A DNA stretch of 5,606 nt from DASSKF01 sp035690725 (lineage in GTDB: Bacteria; Actinomycetota; Actinomycetes; Actinomycetales; Dermatophilaceae), in assembly GCA_035690725.1 (NCBI GenBank), contig DASSKF010000210.1, forward strand, positions 1 through 5,606, given 5' to 3'. The translations under genes were made by a program, and so were the position numbers. This document shows, one piece after another, positions 1-3,994 of this stretch (the stretch's first letter is position 1; every line of letters starts with the position of its first letter). The notes under the pieces are model-generated. The model was given only the letters and a program-made list of their open reading frames with translations. It was not told where the DNA came from and made no database searches.

Positions 1-813
1 GAGTGGCTCATCGGCACCGGCGTGGCCAGCGCCACCTACCCGGGGAACACGCAGCAGGGCACGCGCGTCCGGATCCGCTTCAGTGACGGCCGGTATGTCG
101 TGCAGCTGGGTGCCGCGGACATCGGCACCGGCACGTGGACGACCCTGACACAGATCGCGGCCGACGCCCTGGAGTGCCCGGCCGACCGGGTGGCGCTCGG
201 GATCGGCGACACCGACTTCCCGAACGCCACCGTCGAGGGCGGGTCCTCCGGGATCAGCTCGTGGGGTTCGACGGTCGTGGCCGCGGCCGAGGCGTTCCGG
301 AAGGAGCACGGCTACGAGCCCGCGGAGGACGCGACGACGGAGGCCGAGGCGCCGGACGGCGTGAGCAAGCGGTTCGCGACGCACTCCTTCGGTGCGCACT
401 TCGCCGAGGTTCGCGTGCACCGTGACACCGGTGAGGTGCGGGTGCCTCGGATGCTGGGCGTCTTCTCCGTCGGACGGATCATCAACCCGCGCACCGCCCG
501 GTCCCAGCTGGTCGGCGGGATGACGATGGGCCTGTCGATGGCGCTGTTCGAGCAGAGCGTCATGGACCCACGCTTCGGGCACGTCGTGAACCACGACTTC
601 GCGGAGTACCACATCGCCGCGCACGCCGACGTCGCCGACATCGAGGCGGTCTGGCTCGACGAGTCCGACCCCGAGATGAACCCGATGGGCTCCCGGGGGA
701 TCGGCGAGATCGGGATCGTGGGCTCGGCCGCCGCCGTTGCCAACGCCGCCCACCATGCCACCGGCGTCCGCGTCCGCGACCTGCCGATCACCCCGGACCG
801 CTTCGTCAGCTGA
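1..813 (+). CDS. Xanthine dehydrogenase family molybdopterin-binding subunit (PaoC/YagR-like), 5'-partial
   Basis: This is the C-terminal 270 residues of the large, molybdenum-cofactor-carrying subunit of a three-subunit molybdenum hydroxylase. These enzymes hydroxylate aldehydes, purines or other N-heterocycles together with FAD and 2Fe-2S subunits. The frame is open from base 1, so the GTG at 22 is probably internal and the true start lies upstream. Visible family signatures are GTGVASATYP at residues 5-14, AADIGTGTWTTLTQIAADAL at about 38-57, and GRIINPRTARSQLVGGMTMG at about 158-177. Near the end, NPMGSRGIGEIGIVG contains the GxGE glutamate (residue 236), the expected catalytic base of the family. 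The tail, ATGVRVRDLPITPDRF, is the usual family ending, so the 3' end is intact. The stop codon overlaps the convergent hydrolase gene by 8 bp. The substrate cannot be told from this part. The 2Fe-2S and FAD subunit genes would be expected just upstream, outside the window. Confidence 0.93.
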   Translation, partial: EWLIGTGVASATYPGNTQQGTRVRIRFSDGRYVVQLGAADIGTGTWTTLTQIAADALECPADRVALGIGDTDFPNATVEGGSSGISSWGSTVVAAAEAFRKEHGYEPAEDATTEAEAPDGVSKRFATHSFGAHFAEVRVHRDTGEVRVPRMLGVFSVGRIINPRTARSQLVGGMTMGLSMALFEQSVMDPRFGHVVNHDFAEYHIAAHADVADIEAVWLDESDPEMNPMGSRGIGEIGIVGSAAAVANAAHHATGVRVRDLPITPDRFVS

Positions 814-1457
814 GCTCCTCGGGGAACAGCGTGACCTGTTCCCCACGCGCCGGCACCCGGACCCGGTCACCGAGGCCCGCCCGTGCCGCCCGCTGCACGA
901 AGGCCGACACCGGTGAGCGGAAGACGCCGTAGTCGTCGTGGTGCACCGCGAGCGCGCGGGCGGCGTCGACCCGGCGCAGTGCATCCACGCCCTGACGGTC
1001 GTCCATCGTCACTGTGTGCAGCAGGACGCGGGTGCCGCCGAGGTGGAGCACGGCCGCGTCGATCTGCGGGAAACGCCGGGAGATCTCGTCCAGGTGGTTG
1101 CCGGTCAGCGTGTCACCGCCGAGGTACAGCCGTCGGGTCGGCCGGCCCGGTGCGCTGTGGGTCACCATGCTGCCCATCACGGGCGGCAGCAGGCGTCCCA
1201 TCACGCCCCGGGCGTGGATGCCCGGCAACGACTCGACGGTCAGCTGCTCGGCGTCCCGCTCGAGGGTGTGGGCCTTCCACGTCCGCAGAGCCTGCGTGGC
1301 GAAGCCGTGCTTGCCCAGCCGTTCCGCCGCGTGCGGCGTCGTGAGCAGTGGCACCCGCTTGTCGAGCGACCGCCGCGCCACTCGGTCGAAGTGGTCGCCG
1401 TGCAGGTGCGACAGGACCACGGCGTCGAGCGGCCCCGACGAAGGTCAGCGTGTCCAT
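806..1457 (-). pseudogene. MBL-fold metal-dependent hydrolase (UlaG-like), frameshifted with internal deletion
   Basis: The body of this gene encodes a metallo-beta-lactamase-fold hydrolase of the COG2220/UlaG type. The frame open from a GTG at 1420 to the TGA at 806-808 starts VVLSHLHGDHFD, with the zinc-binding HxHxDH motif only a few residues in. It also has LGGDT (metal-ligand Asp region) and AVHHDDYGVF (C-terminal His region), all expected ligands. Family members carry roughly 55-75 residues of N-terminal beta strands before HxHxDH; here an in-frame TGA stands at 1445-1447, nine codons upstream of the GTG. The missing start is visible in another frame: ATG at 1457 reads MDTLTFVG, a typical family N-terminus, then turns to Arg/Pro-rich nonsense. 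The two halves meet near 1430-1440, which implies loss of about 50 codons plus a frame change. Translation from GTG 1420 would give a 204-residue protein lacking one edge of the fold, so I call it broken. An assembly error would look the same. An in-frame GTG at 1490 is an alternative original start. Confidence 0.75.
821..844. terminator. Perfect 9-bp hairpin at convergent gene ends
   Basis: The arms GGGGAACAG (821-829) and CTGTTCCCC (836-844) are perfect reverse complements around a 6-nt loop. The hairpin begins 7 nt after the molybdopterin-subunit stop and lies inside the last codons of the convergent hydrolase gene. There is no T-tract on either strand, so it would be a tractless hairpin terminator of the kind often proposed in actinobacteria. 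Its position suits termination of the + strand transcript best. The stem is seen directly; termination is inferred. Confidence 0.5.
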
Positions 1458-1523
1458 GCTCGTCCGGTACCCATGACCCGGCGAGGTCACGCCTGCCGTC
1501 CCCGTGCGAGCCGCTGGATCGGT

Positions 1524-1538
1524 CCCGAGGTCCTCGGG
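1524..1538. promoter_or_regulatory. 15-bp perfect inverted repeat CCCGAGG-T-CCTCGGG (possible operator)
   Basis: Two 7-bp arms flank a single central T in the 145-base gap between the broken hydrolase gene (- strand) and the DUF3817 fragment (+ strand). A one-base spacer suits a dimeric DNA-binding protein better than an RNA hairpin. It lies about 65 bp upstream of the DUF3817 start and about 67 bp upstream of the hydrolase ATG, so it could serve either divergent promoter. I see no clear -10/-35 pair beside it. With this base composition, a chance origin is possible. Confidence 0.3.
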
Positions 1539-1585
1539 TTGGCCTCCTGCCAGACCCGTGGTCGTGTCCGGTCCCCGGCCCCTTC

Positions 1586-1593
1586 AGGAGAGG
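1586..1593 (+). promoter_or_regulatory. Ribosome binding site of DUF3817 fragment
   Basis: AGGAGAGG lies 9 nt before the ATG at 1603. It is a strong Shine-Dalgarno match and decides this start over the in-frame GTG at 1504, whose extra residues do not resemble the family. Confidence 0.7.
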
Positions 1594-1602
1594 CCTCGTC
1601 CC

Positions 1603-1761
1603 ATGCAGCCCTTTGCCGCCTTCCGTCTCGCTGCCCGCGCCGAGGCCGTCTCGTGGACCGGCCTGCTCGTCGGGATGTACCTCAAGCACGTGTCCGGGAC
1701 GACCGAGGCCGGAGTCTGGCTGACCCGCCGGCGCGGCGCGGTCACTGCAGCAGCCGGCTGA
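1603..1761 (+). pseudogene. DUF3817 family membrane protein, 3'-truncated
   Basis: The first 40 residues, including FRLAARAEAVSWTGLLVGMY (7-26) and the following KHVSGTTEAGVWL, match the N-terminal half of DUF3817 (a small integral membrane protein, usually about 95-110 residues with three membrane helices; function unknown). After GVWL the family continues with a conserved FGPxHG-type segment and two more helices. Here the reading changes to TRRRGAVTAAAG and stops at 1759-1761, and I find no family residues in the other two frames. The break is therefore near 1722, only about 20 bp before the stop codon of the convergent FBP gene, whose last 20 bases this frame overlaps. The ATG and its Shine-Dalgarno sequence are intact, so a 52-residue product with one hydrophobic segment could still be made, but it is probably a remnant. 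Deletion of the 3' half is inferred; a misassembly is the alternative. Confidence 0.7.
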
Positions 1762-2242
1762 CGAACCGCGCCGACCGCTCCTGCAGCCCGGCGATGCGCC
1801 GCTGCGTCAGCGCCTCGCGGTCGGCGGGGTCGTCGCTGCCGACCTCGGAGCGGGTCGGCGGGCGGCGCACGTTGCCCGAACAGGTGAACTCGGTGCAGAT
1901 GAGCGTCCCGACGGTGTCGCCCTGCCGGCCGCGCGCGCCGGCGCGCCGCGCGACGTAGAGGCTGACGTCATCGGAGACCACCACGTCCTCGCACCAGGCG
2001 CAGACGGCCTTGCGGCGCGGACCCTCCGACGGGCCGGTTCCCCGCAGCACCACCCCCGTGGGCGTGCCGGCGAGCTCGAGGACGACGTAGGCCACCAGGG
2101 GGCGCTTGCGGTCGCGCCATCCGAGGTAGTCCAGCCGGCCCCAGGGCAGGGAGGCCAGCTCGGGGAGGATCGCCTGGTTCACCTCACGACGTGAGGCGTT
2201 CACGAAGCTGGAGCGGATCTGTTGGTCGGTCAAGGGATTCAC
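1742..2242 (-). CDS. FBP domain-containing protein (FusB-like EF-G-binding treble-clef zinc protein)
   Basis: This 166-residue protein has the two-part layout of the FBP_C/FusB family: a helical N-terminal half (residues 1-45, MNPLTDQQIRSSFVNASRRE onward) and a C-terminal treble-clef zinc finger. Probable zinc ligands are C81 and C84 (CAWC), and C116 and C121 (ICTEFTC). The intervening LYVARRAGARGRQGDTVGT is the family core. Staphylococcal FusB binds elongation factor G, frees it from fusidic-acid-stalled ribosomes and so gives resistance. Actinobacterial chromosomal members are common, but their role is mostly not established, so a link to EF-G is inference from the family. The start is GTG at 2242, chosen because AGAAGG (2251-2256, - strand) lies 8 nt upstream and the N-terminus matches the family. 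The protein appears complete. Its 3' end overlaps the truncated DUF3817 frame by 20 bp. Confidence 0.9.
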   Translation of the reverse strand: MNPLTDQQIRSSFVNASRREVNQAILPELASLPWGRLDYLGWRDRKRPLVAYVVLELAGTPTGVVLRGTGPSEGPRRKAVCAWCEDVVVSDDVSLYVARRAGARGRQGDTVGTLICTEFTCSGNVRRPPTRSEVGSDDPADREALTQRRIAGLQERSARFVSRLLQ

Positions 2243-2324
2243 GATTGGGGCCTTCTGGTCGAACGGGACCGCAGGACCGGGCGACCGCGCAGCGGGACCG
2301 TGCGGTCAGGATGCAGCACGGCAG

Positions 2325-2349
2325 GACACGACGCGCAAGACACGACGCG
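2325..2349. repeat. Direct repeat, two 11-bp copies of GACACGACGCG, period 14
   Basis: Exact copies lie at 2325-2335 and 2339-2349, separated by CAA. They are about 83-107 bp upstream of the FBP start codon, in DNA with no supported coding function. A 14-bp period is not one helical turn, so this could be a tandem binding site or a replication-slippage product. No known motif is recognised. Confidence 0.55.
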
Positions 2350-2401
2350 AGGAAGGCTCCGGCTACGACAGGTGCCGCAGGTGGGGCGGCGGAGGCCGCG
2401 G

Positions 2402-2482
2402 TCAGCGGAAGGAGGGGAGGGAGGAGGCGTCGGCTGAGCAGGCCCGTGCGGCCACCCCGTATCCCGCGGTGATGCCTCGCAT
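2402..2482 (-). CDS. Possible 26-residue small ORF upstream of FBP gene
   Basis: The ATG at 2482 opens a 26-codon frame (MRGITAGYGVAARACSADAS, then SLPSFR) that ends in TGA at 2402-2404. GAGGAG (2490-2495, - strand) sits 7 nt upstream, a better ribosome binding site than most in this window, and it is the main support. The peptide has no signal peptide, no convincing membrane helix and one cysteine, and I do not recognise it. It lies 159 nt upstream of, and on the same strand as, the FBP gene, so a leader peptide controlling that gene is conceivable. A chance ORF in GC-rich DNA is equally possible. Confidence 0.25.
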   Translation of the reverse strand: MRGITAGYGVAARACSADASSLPSFR

Positions 2483-2590
2483 CTGCTCGCTCCTCGTCCC
2501 GGTGATCCGTTCGGCCGAGCCGGTGCGTCCATGTCGTCCACCACCGGCTCGAGCCCCTATTGTGCCGTATGCCGCCCGCGCCCGACGCGC

Positions 2591-2607
2591 GCGGCTCAGC
2601 GAGCCGC
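2591..2607 (-). terminator. 7-bp perfect hairpin at tetR stop codon
   Basis: GCGGCTC (2591-2597) and GAGCCGC (2601-2607) pair around a 3-nt loop and span the tetR TGA (2596-2598). No U-tract follows on the - strand, only GC-rich sequence. It may be a tractless terminator or a 3'-end stabiliser of the tetR mRNA, and would separate tetR from the FBP gene downstream. Function is inferred from position and stem alone. Confidence 0.35.
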
Positions 2608-3285
2608 CTCCCGGACCGCGCCGACGAGGGCCGTGGTGCCGACCTCGAGGTACTCCTCCGGGTCAGTACTGCCCGCGAGCATGGCTGCGGTCGCCCGCAC
2701 CCGGGGGTAGCGCTCCGCCGGCAGTGCGGCCAGCGCCTCGTGGCGGTCGACGCACTCGGCGCCGAGCTCCTCGGCCGGGACCGCGGCGGGCTCGAACTCC
2801 ACCATGGTGACGACGTCCTGGACCAGGTGCTCGACCAGGATACCGGCACGGCGGTCCGGGACGCCCGCGTCGCGCAGCACCTCGAGCAGCAGCTCCAGCG
2901 CGGCGAGGTACTGGGGGAGCGGGACCACCCGCTCGATCACGATGCGCCCCATCCACGGGTGCTGCCGCAGCAGCCCGGTGAGCGCGCTCAGGACCTGGCG
3001 CAGGCGCTCCTCCCACGGGGCCTGGGGGCTGCTCGGGAACTCGACGACCGCCACGACCCGCTCGGCCATCAGGTCGAGCAGCCGGTCCTTGTCGTCGACG
3101 TGCCAGTAGAGCGCCATCGGGGTGACGCCCAGCTCCTTGGCGAGGCGCCGCATCGACACCGCGCCGACTCCCTCCTCGTCGGCGATCCGGACACCGGTGT
3201 CGGCGATGTACTCGGCCGAGAGCTCCGGCCGGGAGCCACGGGAGGAGGAGACACGGGACGAGGAGCGGTCGGATCGAGGGGACAC
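2596..3285 (-). CDS. TetR family transcriptional regulator
   Basis: This 229-residue protein is a one-component, ligand-responsive repressor acting as a dimer on DNA. After a Ser/Arg-rich N-terminal tail (residues 1-20), the HTH domain runs from about 22 to 72: ELSAEYIADTGVRIADEEG, then VSMRRLAKELGVTPMALYWH (43-62) with the recognition helix ending in ALYWHV. That helix is close in pattern to TetR itself (TLYWHV). The C-terminal ligand/dimer domain (about 75-229) fits the tetracycline-repressor-like C-terminal group; the ligand is unknown. I chose GTG 3285 because it makes the TetR N-terminus complete and lies exactly 7 nt after a TATAGT -10, giving a leaderless mRNA. The same frame stays open leftover upstream to 3912, but that part is antisense to the methyltransferase and is not real. 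The gene is divergent from the methyltransferase, its likely target, and probably represses itself through operator 3294-3307. Confidence 0.93.
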   Translation of the reverse strand: MSPRSDRSSSRVSSSRGSRPELSAEYIADTGVRIADEEGVGAVSMRRLAKELGVTPMALYWHVDDKDRLLDLMAERVVAVVEFPSSPQAPWEERLRQVLSALTGLLRQHPWMGRIVIERVVPLPQYLAALELLLEVLRDAGVPDRRAGILVEHLVQDVVTMVEFEPAAVPAEELGAECVDRHEALAALPAERYPRVRATAAMLAGSTDPEEYLEVGTTALVGAVREAAR

Positions 3286-3292
3286 AGGCAGC

Positions 3293-3298
3293 ACTATA
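3293..3298 (-). promoter_or_regulatory. -10 element of tetR (leaderless)
   Basis: On the - strand this reads TATAGT, five of six matches to TATAAT. Seven nt separate it from the GTG at 3285, so transcription should begin at or next to the start codon. There is no Shine-Dalgarno sequence between them. No good -35 is seen. Confidence 0.6.
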
Positions 3299-3307
3299 CG
3301 GGGTAGA
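3294..3307. promoter_or_regulatory. TetR operator, copy 1 (CTATACGGGGTAGA)
   Basis: This 14-bp site matches copy 2 at 13 of 14 positions and is an imperfect inverted repeat (CTATAC-G-GGGTAG). It covers five of the six bases of the tetR -10 (TATAGT on the - strand), so binding would block tetR transcription. The outer CTA(T)...TAG(A) bases resemble the outer part of tet operators, in keeping with a TetR-like recognition helix. Binding by the adjacent regulator is inferred from position. Confidence 0.65.
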
Positions 3308-3316
3308 GGCCCGTCG

Positions 3317-3330
3317 CTATACGGTGTAGA
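3317..3330. promoter_or_regulatory. TetR operator, copy 2 (CTATACGGTGTAGA)
   Basis: This is the better inverted repeat: CTATAC-G-GTGTAG pairs at five of six half-site positions. It lies 23 bp from copy 1 (start to start), close to two helical turns, so two dimers could sit on the same face of the DNA. Its right end overlaps the methyltransferase -10 (TAGAAT, 3327-3332), so occupancy would block that promoter. Confidence 0.7.
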
Positions 3331-3332
3331 AT
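3327..3332 (+). promoter_or_regulatory. -10 element of methyltransferase gene (leaderless)
   Basis: TAGAAT matches TATAAT at five of six positions and is followed by 7 nt (CGGTATC) and then the GTG start at 3340. That spacing predicts a transcript beginning at the start codon. No ribosome binding site is present upstream, which supports leaderless translation. Confidence 0.65.
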
Positions 3333-3339
3333 CGGTATC

Positions 3340-3981
3340 GTGACCTCGACACCGTCCCGTGCCGCTGCTCCGTCCACCGCGGACGCTCCCGCTCGCTTCG
3401 GCGGGCGGTGGCCGACGACCCCGCAGCTGCGGGCCGAGTGGCGCCGGCGCGTGCTCATCCGGCTGCGCGGTGACGTGCTGGACATCGGCGCCGGGGAGGG
3501 GAACACCCTGCCTCACCTGTCCCGGGACGTCCGCCTCACCTGCGTGGAGCCGCACGGCCGGTCCGCGCGACGGCTCGAGCGGGCCGCGCAGGGGCGCGCG
3601 GTCATCGTCCTGCGCACACCGGCGGAGCAGCTTGCCCTGCCCGACCGCAGCATGGACGCCGCCGTCTGCGCCGGGACGCTGTGCTCGGTCGACGACCCGG
3701 ATGCGGTGCTGCACGAGGCGCACCGGGTGCTCCGTCCGGGCGGACGCGTCGTGCTCCTGGAGCACGTCGCCGCCCCCGCCGGCACCTGGCTGCGTCGCGC
3801 CCAGCGTGCCGTGGCACCGGCCAGCCGCCTGCTCGACCGCGGCTGCGACCCCGCTCGCGACACCGAGTCCGTGCTGCGGCGCTCCCCGCTGCGGATCGTC
3901 TCGTTGGTGCACACCGGCGTGCGGGGGCCGTTCGGCACGGTCATCCCCTGTTTCGAGGCGGTGGCTGAGCGGCCCGCCTGA
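3340..3981 (+). CDS. Class I SAM-dependent methyltransferase (METTL7/UbiE-like)
   Basis: This 213-residue cytosolic enzyme transfers a methyl group from S-adenosylmethionine. Motif I is VLDIGAGEGNTLPHL (46-60), and the acidic residue after strand 2 is E70 in CVEPHG. RTPAEQLALPDRSMDAAVC (92-110) carries the adenine-side and strand-4 region, and HRVLRPGGRVVLLEHV (128-143) is the post-motif signature. Downstream, WLRRAQRAVAPASRLL and GCDPARDT (168-175) resemble the C-terminal part of METTL7-type thiol methyltransferases and related lipid or quinone methyltransferases (GCxxxRDT pattern), so a small hydrophobic or thiol substrate is a reasonable but unproven guess. The GTG start is set by the promoter at 3327-3332. 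Divergent tetR and two operators point to ligand-induced expression, hence possible detoxification or modification of a xenobiotic. The 3' end converges on poxB with an 8-bp gap. Confidence 0.92.
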   Translation: MTSTPSRAAAPSTADAPARFGGRWPTTPQLRAEWRRRVLIRLRGDVLDIGAGEGNTLPHLSRDVRLTCVEPHGRSARRLERAAQGRAVIVLRTPAEQLALPDRSMDAAVCAGTLCSVDDPDAVLHEAHRVLRPGGRVVLLEHVAAPAGTWLRRAQRAVAPASRLLDRGCDPARDTESVLRRSPLRIVSLVHTGVRGPFGTVIPCFEAVAERPA

Positions 3982-3994
3982 GCCGCTGGTCAGC
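3964..3994. terminator. Bulged hairpin between convergent methyltransferase and poxB ends
   Basis: GCTGAGCGGC (3964-3973) pairs with GCCGCT (3982-3987) and, after a 3-nt bulge, CAGC (3991-3994). This makes a 10-bp bulged stem around an 8-nt loop, spanning the stop codons of both genes. Only 8 bases separate the two genes, so any terminator must overlap coding sequence. There is no T-tract. It is a plausible but weak shared terminator. Confidence 0.3.

Larger units (their letters stand above)
2243..2595. other. 353-base intergenic region between FBP gene and tetR
   Basis: No long gene can be supported here. Frames that cross it (for example 2239-2544 and 2184-2849 on the - strand, 2191-2472 on the +) translate to Arg/Pro/Ser-rich sequence without domains. 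The region is the leader of the FBP gene, since tetR also reads leftward and ends at its right edge. It holds a possible 26-residue ORF (2402-2482), an 11-bp direct repeat (2325-2349), a 21-base purine run (2407-2427, GG-AA-GG-A-GGGG-A-GGG-A-GG-A-GG) and a perfect 10-bp palindrome GGCTCGAGCC (2546-2555). CACAAT at 2559-2564 (- strand) is a weak possible -10 for a leftward transcript, with no recognisable -35. Confidence 0.5.

Noticed and set aside
1933..1946. 14-bp perfect palindrome GCGCGCCGGCGCGC
   Set aside because: It lies in the FBP coding sequence for an Arg/Ala/Gly stretch and is explained by GC-rich codon choice.
1014..1958. 314-residue + strand ORF
   Set aside because: It runs antisense through the hydrolase body, across the intergenic gap and into the FBP gene, with Arg/Ser/Pro-rich sequence and no domain. 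It is a GC-driven shadow frame.
2239..2544. 101-residue - strand ORF with CxxC-like cysteines in the FBP leader
   Set aside because: The cysteines are scattered, the composition is Pro/Arg/Ser-rich, the end overlaps the FBP start, and I see no ribosome binding site.
2546..2555. Palindrome GGCTCGAGCC as an operator
   Set aside because: It is only 10 bp in GC-rich DNA, with no second copy and no firm promoter beside it.
2559..2564. CACAAT as a -10 for the FBP transcript
   Set aside because: It matches the consensus at only four positions and has no -35-like hexamer at 16-18 bp.
2184..2849. 221-residue - strand ORF covering the 2243-2595 gap
   Set aside because: It overlaps real genes at both ends in another frame and has Ser/Arg/Pro-rich composition without recognisable motifs.
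3286..3912. N-terminal extension of the TetR frame into a 438-residue ORF
   Set aside because: The extra part is antisense to the methyltransferase, translates to low-complexity Arg/Pro/Gly-rich sequence, and the GTG at 3285 has a matching -10 and a complete TetR N-terminus.
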